NCBI RefSeq assembly: GCF_019397265.1
Contig: NZ_CP068985.1
Location: forward strand, 1,674,001-1,738,000
Source: Nonomuraea coxensis DSM 45129
GTDB lineage: Bacteria > Actinomycetota > Actinomycetes > Streptosporangiales > Streptosporangiaceae
DNA length: 64,000 bases
Direction of reading: 5' to 3'
The notes under the pieces: model-generated
Database searches by the model: none
Told to the model about the DNA's origin: nothing
Seen by the model: the letters and a program-made list of their open reading frames with translations, nothing else
Position numbers and translations under genes: made by a program
Shown here: piece after piece, positions 25,812-34,803 of the stretch
Numbering within the stretch: position 1 is the stretch's first letter
Layout of the letters: each line of letters begins with the position of its first letter

Positions 25812-27194
25812 GTGACAGCACCAAAAGCACTCGACGCCCCCCACCAACCCCCGAGGCTCTTCGGCGCCGACTACCGCGTCGCCACCTTCGGCATCCTGCT
25901 CGTCGTCACCCTCGTCGCGTTCGAGGGGATGTCGGTCGGGGTCGTCATGCCGGACGTCGCCCGCGACCTCGACGCCCTCGACCTCTACGGGCTGAGCTTC
26001 TCCGCCTTCCTGGTCTCCAGCCTGTTCGCGAACGTGGTGGCCGGGCTCTTCGCGGACCGGCGGGGCTTCGCGGCGCCGTTCGTGGTGGGGCTGGCGCTGT
26101 TCGTGACCGGCATGGCGCTGGCGGGCGCGGCGAACACGTCGGTGCTGTTCCTCGCGGCCCGGGCCGTGCAGGGGCTGGGGGCCGGAGCCTCGTTCGTGGC
26201 GCTGCTGGTGATGATCGCGCGGGTCTACCCGGTCGACATGCGGCCCAAGGCGTTCGCGGCGGTCTCGGCCGCCTGGGTCGTGCCGTCCATGGTCGGCCCC
26301 GCCATCGCCGGCTCCGTGGCCGGCCAGTGGGGCTGGCGGTACGTCTTCTACGGCATCATCCCGCTGGTCGTGCCCGCGCTGCTCATGCTGCTCCCGTCGC
26401 TGAAGCGCTCGGCCGCCGCCGAGGAACTGCCCGACGGGCCGCGTTCGCGCCCGCTCGCCATGACGCTGGCCGCGGCGGCCGCCGCGTGCGGCGCCGGCGT
26501 GCTGCTGCACGGCGTCGACCGGCTGCATCAAGCACCCGTCGCCGGCGCCGTGGAGACCGTCGTGGGGCTCGCGTTCCTGCTGTACGGCCTCTACCGGCTG
26601 CTGCCCTCCGGGGCGCTGCGCTTCGCCCGCGGGCTGCCCACGACCGTGCTCATGCGCGGCTTCCTGTCGGCCGCCTTCTTCGGCGTCAACTCCTTCATCC
26701 CGCTCGCGCTGCAGGAAGTGAAGGGGTTCGGCGTCAGGGAGGCGGGGATCGCGCTCACCACGGGGGCGCTCGGCTGGTCGGCGGGGTCGTACCTGCAGAG
26801 CCGCCAGGCCGGGGAGCCGCACCTGCGGATCAGGTTCGCGACGTCCTGCGTCACCGTGGGCGTGCTGCTGGCACTGCTCGCCGTCCTGCCCGGGGTGACC
26901 GGCTGGGTCGCGGTGCCGGCCTGGATCGTGGCCGGGCTCGGCATGGGGGTCGGCATGGCCACGGTCAGCGTCACCACGCTCAAGCAGTCGCCGGAGAACG
27001 AGCAGGGCGCCAACTCGGCGGCGCTCAACGTCACCGACATGCTGGGGTCGGCGCTCGCCATCGGGGCCGGGGGCGCGCTGGTCAACCTGATCGGGCACGC
27101 GCCGGACCAGATCGCCACCGGGTTCGTGGTCATCTGCCTCCTCATGGCGGTGGTCGGAGGGAGCGGGGCCGTACTCGCCGGTCGCATGAGGTGA
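25812..27194 (+). CDS. MFS transporter
   Basis: A 460-aa polytopic exporter with about 12-14 helices. Helix 1 holds FEGMSVGVVMPDVARDL, the loop 2-3 motif is LFADRRGFAAP, and LGAGASFVALLVMIARVYP follows. It resembles actinomycete EmrB/TetA-like permeases of unknown substrate. GTG 25812 avoids a 29-residue basic N-terminal extension that the more upstream start would add. No regulator is adjacent. Confidence 0.85.
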   Translation: MTAPKALDAPHQPPRLFGADYRVATFGILLVVTLVAFEGMSVGVVMPDVARDLDALDLYGLSFSAFLVSSLFANVVAGLFADRRGFAAPFVVGLALFVTGMALAGAANTSVLFLAARAVQGLGAGASFVALLVMIARVYPVDMRPKAFAAVSAAWVVPSMVGPAIAGSVAGQWGWRYVFYGIIPLVVPALLMLLPSLKRSAAAEELPDGPRSRPLAMTLAAAAAACGAGVLLHGVDRLHQAPVAGAVETVVGLAFLLYGLYRLLPSGALRFARGLPTTVLMRGFLSAAFFGVNSFIPLALQEVKGFGVREAGIALTTGALGWSAGSYLQSRQAGEPHLRIRFATSCVTVGVLLALLAVLPGVTGWVAVPAWIVAGLGMGVGMATVSVTTLKQSPENEQGANSAALNVTDMLGSALAIGAGGALVNLIGHAPDQIATGFVVICLLMAVVGGSGAVLAGRMR

Positions 27195-27276
27195 ATTCCG
27201 CCCCTCCCGTCCCAGCGATCACGGATCGCCTGATCTCCGTCGCTAGGAGTGATAGGACAGCGGGCGAGGAGGTGTC

Positions 27277-28593
27277 ATGGAGGATGATCACCGAGTCTGG
27301 CCGCCCCTCCCGCCGGGGGCCAGGCACCGCCGCAGTCCTCCGCCGGACGGCGAGCAGGAGCCCGCTCCCCCCGGGGAGCCCGTGGTACGCCGGCGCGGGC
27401 ATCCGCTGGACCTGGAGCCGGGGGAGACCGAAGAGCTCGACGAGCCCTGGAACCCGCGCATCCGGCGCACCGCTCCCCGCGCCGCCCAGCCCCGGTCGGG
27501 CCGGGCCCCGTACCCGGACGCGACGGCCGCGTCCAGCGCCTCCAGGGGCGACGGCGGGGATGCCGACGACGAGGAGAACGGCTGGGGGGCCTTAGGAGGC
27601 CGCGGGACTGTGCGTGGGGGTGCCTCCGAGGAGGCCGAGGCCGAGGACGGGGACGGCGGGCTTGACCGGCTGGGGCGGCGGCGTGGCCTTGAGCGCGATG
27701 CCGCGCGCAGCCTGAGACGCCCCTACGACCGGGGCTTCGGCCGTGACGAGCCACCCGCGCTCGACCCCGTTCCGGACTCCGGCCCGGACCTGGGCTGGAG
27801 CGCCGCCTCCGACTGGGCGCGGAACGGCGCCCGGGACGACGTCCGGAACCCTGATCCCTATGACGACCCGGACGCCGAGTTCTGGGCTGAGTCGCCGTCG
27901 TACCGGACGGCGGTCGCCGAGCCGTCGCCGTTCCCGCCGATCCCGTCCCCGGCTTCCAGGGAGAACTCCAGGGACGCCCTGCCGCCTTCCGCCCGCCTCT
28001 ACGGCACCCCCGCCGCCCCGGGCGCGCGGGCGGCGGAGGCAGGCGTACGGCGCCGCTGGGCGTTCGCGCTGGCGGTGCTCCTGACCGCCGCGACGGTCGT
28101 GACGGTGGCGATCGCCGTGGCGCCGCGCCTCGTCGCGCCGGAGCCCGGGCGGCCCGCCGCCGGGACGGGCAGGCTGAGCGACGGCCTGGCCGGGGTGGCC
28201 GCCACCCTGCCGGAAGGCTGGTACGTGGCCCCGGTGCCCCCGGTGTCCGGCTTCACGTCGGTGGCCAGGGACGGGGCCGGGGGCCTGGTGATGGCCCGTC
28301 CGCTCCCCGAACCCGTCGCCGACGCGGGGAAGGCCACGGCCGAGGCCGCCGAGCTGTACGGCCGGCTGCTCCTCAAGGGCGACCGCGTCAAGGTCGTCGA
28401 GGACCGGCGGATCCCCGGCGGGCACACGCGGGCGTTGCGGGCGGAGTACCGTGACGTGGTCAACCGGCCCGCCTACCTGAGGGTGATGCTTCTCACCCGG
28501 GGCGAGCGGAGCGTGCTGCTGCTCGGCCTGCTGCAACCCGAGCAAACCGCACGCAGACAGGCTCTCGACACGGTGCTGACGAGCCTCCGATAA
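27277..28593 (+). CDS. Single-pass membrane protein with long disordered cytoplasmic head
   Basis: A 438-aa protein. Residues 1-250 are hydrophilic, rich in Pro, Arg, Asp and Glu and probably disordered. One transmembrane helix (about 256-278, ALAVLLTAATVVTVAIAVA) leads to an extracytoplasmic domain of about 150 residues (GLAGVAATLPEGWYVAPVPPVSGFTSVA ... LRVMLLTRGERSVLLLGLLQPE). The outer domain looks like an actinomycete-specific fold; no family name recognised. GAGGAGG lies 6 nt before ATG 27277. Confidence 0.7.
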   Translation: MEDDHRVWPPLPPGARHRRSPPPDGEQEPAPPGEPVVRRRGHPLDLEPGETEELDEPWNPRIRRTAPRAAQPRSGRAPYPDATAASSASRGDGGDADDEENGWGALGGRGTVRGGASEEAEAEDGDGGLDRLGRRRGLERDAARSLRRPYDRGFGRDEPPALDPVPDSGPDLGWSAASDWARNGARDDVRNPDPYDDPDAEFWAESPSYRTAVAEPSPFPPIPSPASRENSRDALPPSARLYGTPAAPGARAAEAGVRRRWAFALAVLLTAATVVTVAIAVAPRLVAPEPGRPAAGTGRLSDGLAGVAATLPEGWYVAPVPPVSGFTSVARDGAGGLVMARPLPEPVADAGKATAEAAELYGRLLLKGDRVKVVEDRRIPGGHTRALRAEYRDVVNRPAYLRVMLLTRGERSVLLLGLLQPEQTARRQALDTVLTSLR

Positions 28594-28717
28594 GCCGCAT
28601 AGCACGTGAGGACGACCTTGGCCAGAATCCACGGCTCACGGCACGTCTTGTCAGTGGGCCCGATTACTCTTGGGTCACTGTGAGAGAGCGAAGCACACGA
28701 ACCCCAGAGGTGATGCG

Positions 28718-30400
28718 GTGAGCACCTTCGCCGCGTCCCACCTGTCGCCTTCCTATCCCGACCGGGCCGCGTGGGGCACCGCTCCCAAGCTGCGCGCCTG
28801 GCAGCAGGAGGCGTTCGACCTCTACTTCAGGCGCGAGCCGCGTGACTTCCTCACCGTGGCGACGCCGGGCGCGGGCAAGACGACCTACGCCCTGCGCATC
28901 GCCAGCGAGCTCCTGTCCCGCGGGGTGATCAGGGCCGTCACCGTCGTCACCCCGACCGAGCACCTCAAGCGCCAGTGGGCCGACGCCGCCGGGCGGGTCG
29001 GCATCGGCATCGACCCCGAGTTCAAGAACAGCCAGGGCACCACGTCGCGTGACTACACGGGCGTCGCGGTGACGTACGCGCAGGTCGCGATGCATCCGGC
29101 GCTGCACAGGGCGCGCACCGAGGCCCGCAAGACGATGGTCATCTTCGACGAGATCCACCACGCCGGCGACGCCAAGTCGTGGGGCGACGGGGTGCGCGAG
29201 GCGTTCGAGCCGGCCGCGCGCCGCCTCCAGCTCACCGGCACCCCGTTCCGTTCCGACGACAACCCGATCCCGTTCGTCGGCTACGAGGAGGACGCCGAGG
29301 GCTTCAAGCGCAGCGTCGCCGACTACTCCTACGGCTACGGTCCCGCTCTCGACGACGGCGTCGTCCGCCCGGTGATCTTCCTCGCCTACAGCGGCGAGAT
29401 GAAGTGGCGCACGCGGGCCGGCGACGAGCTGGCCGCCACGCTCGGCACCCCGCTCACGAAGGACCAGCTCTCCCAGGCGTGGCGGGCCGCGCTCGACCCC
29501 AAGGGCGACTGGATCCGCCAGGTCATGCACGCCGCCGACCGGCGGCTGACCGAGGTGCGCCGGGGCGTGACCGACGCGGGCGGCCTGGTGATCGCCACCG
29601 ACCACGAGACGGCCCGCGCCTACGCCCGCCACCTGCGCGACATCACCGGCGAGGGCGCCACCGTGGTCCTCTCCGACGATCCCGGCGCCTCGAAGAAGAT
29701 CAAGCAGTTCGCGGCGTCGCAGGACCGGTGGCTGGTCGCCGTCCGCATGGTCTCCGAAGGCGTCGACATCCCGCGCCTGTGCGTGGGCGTCTACGCGACC
29801 TCCACCTCCACGCCGCTCTTCTTCGCGCAGGCGGTCGGGCGGTTCGTCCGTGCCCGCAAGCGCGGTGAGACGGCCTCGGTCTTCCTTCCCTCGGTGCCCA
29901 CGCTCATGGGGCTGGCCAACGAGATGGAGGTCGAGCGCGACCACGTGCTCAACAAACGGCCTCCGGAGGACGGGCTCGACGACTCGCTGCTGGAGCAGGC
30001 CAACCGCAAGCAGGACAATCCTGACGTTCTGGGCGATGAGCTGCCGTTCGAGACGATGGAGACCTCGGCCACGTTCGACCGGGTGCTCTTCGACGGCGGC
30101 GAGTTCGGCACCGGGGCCGAGATCGGCTCCGCCGAGGAGGAGGACTTCCTCGGCCTGCCCGGCCTCCTGGAGCCCGACCAGGTGGCCACCCTGCTCCGCA
30201 AACGCCAGTCCGACCAGCAGGCCGCCAAGCGCAAGCAGGCGTCCGCCGAGCCGGCCGCCCAGGCCCTCGCCCCGCACGAGCAGGTCGCCGAGCTGCGCCG
30301 CGAGCTCAACGGCCTCGTCGGCGCCTGGAACCACCGCACCGGCCAGCCGCACGGCGTCATCCACGCCGAGCTGCGCCGCGTCTGCGGGGGTCAGCGGTAG
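28718..30400 (+). CDS. DEAD/DEAH-box superfamily 2 helicase
   Basis: A 560-aa ATP-dependent nucleic acid helicase or translocase. Q-like LRAWQQEAFD, Walker A TPGAGKTT (Lys54), motif II DEIHH near residue 145, motif III-like LTGTPFRSDD, and motif VI QAVGRFVRARKRGE near 380; then an acidic linker and a C-terminal helical region of about 150 residues. Broadly conserved in actinobacteria with no assigned role. GTG 28718 follows AGAGG by 8 nt. It overlaps the GNAT gene by 10 bp at the 3' ends. Confidence 0.9.
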   Translation: MSTFAASHLSPSYPDRAAWGTAPKLRAWQQEAFDLYFRREPRDFLTVATPGAGKTTYALRIASELLSRGVIRAVTVVTPTEHLKRQWADAAGRVGIGIDPEFKNSQGTTSRDYTGVAVTYAQVAMHPALHRARTEARKTMVIFDEIHHAGDAKSWGDGVREAFEPAARRLQLTGTPFRSDDNPIPFVGYEEDAEGFKRSVADYSYGYGPALDDGVVRPVIFLAYSGEMKWRTRAGDELAATLGTPLTKDQLSQAWRAALDPKGDWIRQVMHAADRRLTEVRRGVTDAGGLVIATDHETARAYARHLRDITGEGATVVLSDDPGASKKIKQFAASQDRWLVAVRMVSEGVDIPRLCVGVYATSTSTPLFFAQAVGRFVRARKRGETASVFLPSVPTLMGLANEMEVERDHVLNKRPPEDGLDDSLLEQANRKQDNPDVLGDELPFETMETSATFDRVLFDGGEFGTGAEIGSAEEEDFLGLPGLLEPDQVATLLRKRQSDQQAAKRKQASAEPAAQALAPHEQVAELRRELNGLVGAWNHRTGQPHGVIHAELRRVCGGQR

Positions 30401-30870
30401 CGGTCGCGGCCGAGGCGGTGGGTCATGATGCGGCAGATCCCGGGGCGGCGTTCGCGGGTCCCGTCCGGGTGGTGGACGACCTCCGTCGTGGCGACCGGGC
30501 CGTGGGGCCACTCGGCGTAGCCGCGGCGGCGGTACAACCGCTGCGCGTCGTGGTTGTCCAGGTCCACGCCGAGGGCGACGCGGTCGTGGCCCTCGGCGAG
30601 CAGCCGGTCCTCGGCCGCCCACAGCAGCTCGGTCCCGATGCCCTGGTTGCGGCGTGGCGCGGCCACCTCCAGGTGGGTGAGCAGCGCCACGCCGGGTAAG
30701 TGGGCGCGCAGCTCGGGCTCCTCGGCGGGCGCCAGCCACACGTACACGGCCGCCGGGTGGAGTTCTTCTGGTGATCCTGGCACGCGATCCTTCCGCCGTC
30801 CCCTGCGGCGAACAGGCGGACCTCTGCGGGCAGGACACCCTCTCGGCCATGTCTGCCGACCCCACTCCAT
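30391..30870 (-). CDS. GNAT acetyltransferase, atypical N-terminus
   Basis: 159 aa. The acetyl-CoA-binding core is clear: LLTHLEVAAPRRNQGIGTELL (motif A, RxxGxG-like) and VALGVDLDNHDAQRLYRRRGYAEW (motif B). The first 40 residues are Arg/Pro-rich with no trace of the usual beta1-alpha1-alpha2 substrate half, so the gene may be 5'-truncated or decayed. ATG 30870 is the only sensible start. Substrate unknown. Confidence 0.65.
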   Translation of the reverse strand: MEWGRQTWPRGCPARRGPPVRRRGRRKDRVPGSPEELHPAAVYVWLAPAEEPELRAHLPGVALLTHLEVAAPRRNQGIGTELLWAAEDRLLAEGHDRVALGVDLDNHDAQRLYRRRGYAEWPHGPVATTEVVHHPDGTRERRPGICRIMTHRLGRDRYR

Positions 30871-30977
30871 CAGACTCTACGCATATGGATACAGAGCAGT
30901 GACCTTCCGTTAGAGACCCGGTAGAAGCGGCAACAAACTCTCTTGGCTCGCGTTGATGCGCAGAAGGACTCCGCCCC

Positions 30978-31355
30978 ATGTCACATGAGGTCAACCGACA
31001 TTCGACGCTCAACGTCACTTCCGGCCTCTCCCGCAACGCCGTGATCCTTCGGCTCGAAGGCGAGCTCGACGTCAACGCGGTGCCCCTGCTGCGGGAGCAC
31101 CTGGAGCTCGTCTGGGGGCTGCCGCCGCCGCCGTTTCTCATCCTCGATCTCGGTGAGGTGCAGTTCTGCGACTCGATGGGCATGAACGAGCTCGTCGGCG
31201 TCATGCAGCGCTGCGAGGCCCGTGGCACCCGGCTGCTGCTCGGCGGGGTGCAGGGCGTGATGGCGCGGGTGCTGTCGATCACGGGGCTGCGGCACGCGTT
31301 CGAGGTGTTCGCGCGGTTCGATGACGCGCTCAGGCTCGCGGTCGCGGCCCCCTGA
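30978..31355 (+). CDS. STAS-domain anti-sigma factor antagonist
   Basis: A 125-aa SpoIIAA/RsbV-type protein. VILRLEGELDVNAVPLLREHL forms the first strand-helix, and the phosphorylatable Ser66 is in VQFCDSMGMNELV. When dephosphorylated, such proteins bind and sequester an anti-sigma kinase. No partner kinase or sigma factor gene is in the window. AAGGA lies about 11 nt before the ATG. Confidence 0.88.
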   Translation: MSHEVNRHSTLNVTSGLSRNAVILRLEGELDVNAVPLLREHLELVWGLPPPPFLILDLGEVQFCDSMGMNELVGVMQRCEARGTRLLLGGVQGVMARVLSITGLRHAFEVFARFDDALRLAVAAP

Positions 31356-31361
31356 CTCCGC

Positions 31362-31892
31362 TCAGCCGCGCGGCGGCGGGATGCGCCGGCCGCTGCGGCC
31401 GTCGACCGGGACGCGGGCGGCGTTCTTCGGCAGCGGCACCGTCACCGCGGCGGTGTGGCCCTTGACCTGCACCGGCAAGGTGTAGGCGAGCCGCTGCGGG
31501 CCGGAGCGGGCGCCGCCCGCCGGGGCCGGGCGCCCGGTCTGCAGCCAGACCAGCAGCCGCCGGCCCTGCGAGCGCATCGCGACCTCCGCCGTGCGGCACT
31601 CGTGGTGGCCGGCCACCCAGGTCAGCACCAGGCTCGTGCCCAGCCGGGCCGAGCGCGGGGTGGGGGCGCGCTGCGCGCAGGACGCCACCGGCGGCGCGGC
31701 GTCGTGGGCCACGACCGCGTGGTCGGGCGCCGGATGCGGTGTGGTGAGCCGGCCCATGACGATCGTGCTGGCCTCCAGCAGCAGCAGGGTCACGATCGCG
31801 CCCGTTCGCTCCAGTGGACGGCCCCTGAACAGGAGCCAGAGGCTGAGCGGAGCGAGGAGCAGCCAGGCCACCCCGAGTGAGAGGGCCAGCAT
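31362..31892 (-). CDS. Membrane protein with two N-terminal helices
   Basis: 176 aa. Two hydrophobic helices near the start (LALSLGVAWLLLAPLSLWLLF and a second at about 30-48) are followed by an extracytoplasmic Ala/Pro/Arg/His-rich region with three Cys and beta-type segments (SLVLTWVAGHHECRTAEVAM, LAYTLPVQVKGHTAAVTVPLP). Unrecognised family. ATG 31892 has AAGG 6 nt upstream; GTG 31925 is possible. Converges with the STAS gene, 6 bp apart. Confidence 0.6.
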   Translation of the reverse strand: MLALSLGVAWLLLAPLSLWLLFRGRPLERTGAIVTLLLLEASTIVMGRLTTPHPAPDHAVVAHDAAPPVASCAQRAPTPRSARLGTSLVLTWVAGHHECRTAEVAMRSQGRRLLVWLQTGRPAPAGGARSGPQRLAYTLPVQVKGHTAAVTVPLPKNAARVPVDGRSGRRIPPPRG

Positions 31893-32023
31893 GGGAAACC
31901 TTCGAGATAGAGGATCATGTGTCACTCTCCGTACTACTACGGCTCCGGAGAGGGTTCGTCCTCTTGATTATCACATGACCGCAGCGTTGTGCAGCGTGTA
32001 CGCACCGTGAACGGCCGTTGTGG

Positions 32024-32593
32024 TCAGCCCGTAACCGGGGTCCCGGTGAGCGTGGCGCCCGCCCGCTCCAGCTCCGCCAGCGCGGCCTCGGTCGTCGCTG
32101 GCGACACCCCGGCCGTGAGGTCGAGCAGCACCCGCGTCGAGAGGCCGTGCTTCAGGGCGTCGAGGGCGGTGGCGCGCACGCAGTGGTCGGTGGCGATGCC
32201 GACGACGTCCACCTCGTCCACGCCGTGCTCGCGCAGCCAGTCGACCAGCGTCGCGCCGTCGCCGCTCGCGCCCTCGAAGCCGCTGTACGCCGCCGCGTAC
32301 GCGCCCTTGCTGAAGACCTCCTCCACCGCCGACACGTCGAACGACGGATGGAAGTCGGCGCCGGGCGTGCCCGCCACGCAGTGGGCGGGCCAGGTGGAGA
32401 CGTAGTCGGGGGAGTCGGCGAAGTGCTCGCCGGGGGAGACGTGGTAGTCGCGGGTGGCCACCACGTGGTCGTAGCCGTGCTCGTTCACGTGGCGGGTGAT
32501 CGCCGCGGCCACGGCCGAGCCGCCGGCCACGGGGAGACTGCCACCCTCGCAGAAGTCGTTCTGCACATCGACGATGATCAGCGCGGTGCCCAT
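32024..32593 (-). CDS. pncA: Nicotinamidase
   Basis: A 189-aa isochorismatase-fold enzyme hydrolysing nicotinamide to nicotinate (and activating pyrazinamide in mycobacteria). Catalytic Asp9 (IIVDVQNDF), Lys96 (VFSKGAY) and Cys138 (GIATDHCVR) are present; metal ligands Asp49, His51 and His71 are in TRDYHVSPGEHF and WPAHCV. It lies 14 bp after pncB. TATCGT ends 6 nt before ATG 32593, so it may also have its own leaderless transcript. Confidence 0.93.
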   Translation of the reverse strand: MGTALIIVDVQNDFCEGGSLPVAGGSAVAAAITRHVNEHGYDHVVATRDYHVSPGEHFADSPDYVSTWPAHCVAGTPGADFHPSFDVSAVEEVFSKGAYAAAYSGFEGASGDGATLVDWLREHGVDEVDVVGIATDHCVRATALDALKHGLSTRVLLDLTAGVSPATTEAALAELERAGATLTGTPVTG

Positions 32594-32599
32594 AGGAGC

Positions 32600-32605
32600 A
32601 CGATA
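32600..32605 (-). promoter_or_regulatory. -10 element TATCGT before pncA
   Basis: Minus-strand TATCGT ends 6 nt before the pncA ATG, in the short gap after pncB. Confidence 0.45.
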
Positions 32606-32607
32606 CG

Positions 32608-33885
32608 TCACGCGAACTCGGTGGGGATCGCCGCGTACCCCCTGCCCAGGTGCAGGGCCTCCAGGGGGAGGGTGGCGACCGCGCGCCGGTGACGCTCGCG
32701 GGCCTCGTCCAGGGACTCCCTGCCGACCACCTTGCCGTCGCGCACCAGGTCGTGCAGCAGCGGCACGCCGCCCGCCGGGGCCGGGCCTCCGGTGGTGATC
32801 AGCTCGGTCTCGGCGTGGCCGGAGTCGTCGAGCAGCCGGTACGCGTCCTTGCGCCCGCCCCGCGACGGCTTGCCCACGGACCGTTTGGCCACGGGCTCCA
32901 GCTCGCCGCTCGCCGTCTCGCGCGCCACCAGCTTGTACACCAGCGCCGCCGTCGGCACCCCGGAGCCGGTCACCAGGGAGGTGCCGACGCCGTAGCCGTC
33001 CACGGGGGCGGCGGCGAGGGCGGCGATGGCGTACTCGTCCAGGTCGGAGGTGACGAGGATGCGGGTGTCGAAGGCGCCGAGCGCGTCGAGCTGCTCGCGT
33101 ACCTCCTGGGCCGCGGCGGCGAGGTCGCCGGAGTCGATGCGGACCGCGCCCAGCGTGGGCCCGGCCAGCTCGACCGCCGTGCGCACCGCCTCGGCCACGT
33201 CGTAGGTGTCCACCAGCAGGGTGGTGCCGGGGCCGAGTGAGGCGATCTGGGCCTCGAACGCGGCCCGCTCGCTGTCGTGCAGCAGGGTGAAGGCGTGGGC
33301 GGCGGTGCCTGCGGTGGGGATGCCGTACCGGTGGCCGGCCATGAGGTTGGAGGTCGAGGCGAAGCCGGCGAGGTAGGCCGCGCGGGCCGCCGCCACGGCC
33401 GCGTCCTCGTGCGTGCGCCGCGAGCCCATCTCGATGAGGGGCCGCTTGCCGGCCGCGTTCGCCATGCGGGAGGCGGCGGAGGCGATCGCGCAGTCGTGGT
33501 TGAGTATCGACAGGATCAGCGTCTCCAGCAGCACGGCCTCGGCGAAGGTCCCCTCGACGACGAGGATGGGGGAGGCGGGGAAGTAGAGCTCGCCCTCGGG
33601 GTAGCCGCAGATGGTCCCGGAGAACCTGTAGTCGGCCAGGAACGCCAGGGTGGCCTCGTCGACGACCCGGTGCTCGCGCAGGAAGGTGAGTTCCTCGTCA
33701 CCGAAACGGAAGCGTTCGAGCTCGTCGAGGACACGCCCGGTGCCCGCGACGACCCCATACCTGCGCCCGCCCGGCAGATGCCTGGCGAACACCTCGAAGA
33801 CCGCCCGCCGGTGCGCCGCGCCGCTGCGCAGGGCCGCCTGCAGCATCGTCAGCTCATAGTGATCTGTGAGCAACGCAGTGCTCAT
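32608..33885 (-). CDS. pncB: Nicotinate phosphoribosyltransferase
   Basis: A 425-aa enzyme joining nicotinate to PRPP in NAD salvage; its substrate is the product of the next gene. LLTDHYELTMLQAAL near the N-terminus, GSRRTHEDAAVAAARAAYLAGFASTSN near residue 165, and the VRIDSGDLAAAAQEVR phosphate-binding strand are diagnostic. ATG 33885 (MSTALLTDHY) matches the family start; ATG 33891 is two codons upstream. No clear Shine-Dalgarno. Divergent from clpS, the usual actinobacterial arrangement. Confidence 0.93.
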   Translation of the reverse strand: MSTALLTDHYELTMLQAALRSGAAHRRAVFEVFARHLPGGRRYGVVAGTGRVLDELERFRFGDEELTFLREHRVVDEATLAFLADYRFSGTICGYPEGELYFPASPILVVEGTFAEAVLLETLILSILNHDCAIASAASRMANAAGKRPLIEMGSRRTHEDAAVAAARAAYLAGFASTSNLMAGHRYGIPTAGTAAHAFTLLHDSERAAFEAQIASLGPGTTLLVDTYDVAEAVRTAVELAGPTLGAVRIDSGDLAAAAQEVREQLDALGAFDTRILVTSDLDEYAIAALAAAPVDGYGVGTSLVTGSGVPTAALVYKLVARETASGELEPVAKRSVGKPSRGGRKDAYRLLDDSGHAETELITTGGPAPAGGVPLLHDLVRDGKVVGRESLDEARERHRRAVATLPLEALHLGRGYAAIPTEFA

Positions 33886-33924
33886 GGTCATTGTCACGAC
33901 TCGAAGACTACGACTCAGATAGGG

Positions 33925-33930
33925 CAGACT
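33925..33930 (+). promoter_or_regulatory. -10 element CAGACT, leaderless clpS
   Basis: CAGACT ends 7 nt before GTG 33938. The same hexamer precedes the thioesterase gene at 38923. Confidence 0.35.
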
Positions 33931-33937
33931 TGCGGAT

Positions 33938-34231
33938 GTGGGTACCACCGCTCCAATCGCCGTCGAGCGTCCGTCATCGGACGTCCGGCCCGATCTGCCC
34001 TGGGTAACCATCGTGTGGAACGACCCTGTCAACCTGATGTCCTACGTGACCTACGTCTTCCAGACGGTCTTCGGCTACACCCGCGAGAAGGCCGAGAAGC
34101 TCATGCTGGACGTGCACCACAAGGGCAAGGCCGTCGTGTCCAGCGGCACGCGCGAAGAGATGGAGCGCGATGTGCAGATTCTCCACTCCTACGGCTTGTG
34201 GGCGACGCTCCAGCCGGATTCGGTCAAATAG
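33938..34231 (+). CDS. clpS: ATP-dependent Clp protease adaptor ClpS
   Basis: A 97-aa adaptor delivering N-degron substrates to ClpAP/ClpCP. The core [25 protein letters not shown] carries the conserved Asn-Asp of the N-end residue pocket, followed by the [17 protein letters not shown] helix with the His pair. A 20-residue disordered head precedes it, as in other actinobacteria. First gene of a plus-strand run to cysM. Confidence 0.93.
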   Translation: MGTTAPIAVERPSSDVRPDLPWVTIVWNDPVNLMSYVTYVFQTVFGYTREKAEKLMLDVHHKGKAVVSSGTREEMERDVQILHSYGLWATLQPDSVK

Positions 34232-34268
34232 GGCGTATGACGCTCTCGACGCGCGTGAAGAGGTACGG

Positions 34269-34793
34269 GTGAGTTCGGAGTTCTCGCCGGGCGAGGGCGG
34301 GCGGGTGGTCGCGCGGTTCGACGCCGCGGAGATCTCCCTGCTGCGCTCGCTGGTGTCGATGATGCTCGGCCTCGTCCCGCCGGGCGAGACCAGCGACGAC
34401 CCGCTGGAGCGGGCGCTCGGCATCGGCGGGGGCGAGGCGCCGTCCGATCCGGTGCTGGCGCGGCTGTTCCCCTCGGCGTACGACGACGAGAAGGACGCCT
34501 CCGAGTTCCGCCGCTACACCGAGGCGACCCTGCGCGAGGGCAAGCGGGCCGACGCCCAGACCGTCCACGACACCGCCGCCCCCGGCCGCTTCGAGCTGAC
34601 CCCGGAGCAGGCACAGGCGTGGCTGCGGGCACTCAACGACGTCCGTCTCACGCTCGGCACCAAGCTGGAGGTGACCGAGGAGGTGCACGACGAGATCGCG
34701 ATGATGTCCGAGGACGACCCCCGCTACCCGGCGTACGTCACCTACGACTGGCTGACCTACCTCCAGGACAGCCTGGTCCGGGCCCTCTGGTAA
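34269..34793 (+). CDS. DUF2017 domain-containing protein
   Basis: A 174-aa, mainly helical cytosolic protein. The family pattern is clear: FDAAEISLLRSLVSMMLGLV, then DPVLARLFPSAYDDE, FRRYTEATLREGKR and LRALNDVRLTLGTKL. It nearly always follows clpS in actinobacteria, but the role is unknown. GTG 34269 has AGAGG about 5 nt upstream. Confidence 0.88.
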   Translation: MSSEFSPGEGGRVVARFDAAEISLLRSLVSMMLGLVPPGETSDDPLERALGIGGGEAPSDPVLARLFPSAYDDEKDASEFRRYTEATLREGKRADAQTVHDTAAPGRFELTPEQAQAWLRALNDVRLTLGTKLEVTEEVHDEIAMMSEDDPRYPAYVTYDWLTYLQDSLVRALW

Positions 34794-34796
34794 CTT
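34791..34796 (+). promoter_or_regulatory. -10 element TAACTT before mec
   Basis: TAACTT, sharing its TAA with the DUF2017 stop, ends 7 nt before ATG 34804; no Shine-Dalgarno. Confidence 0.35.
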
Positions 34797-34803
34797 CCGG
34801 GCC

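Noticed and set aside
28664..31282. A very long minus-strand frame (872 codons) opposite the helicase and STAS genes
   Set aside because: It runs antisense to a clear SF2 helicase, has an Arg/Pro/Leu/Gly composition typical of a GC-rich shadow frame, and shows no domain.
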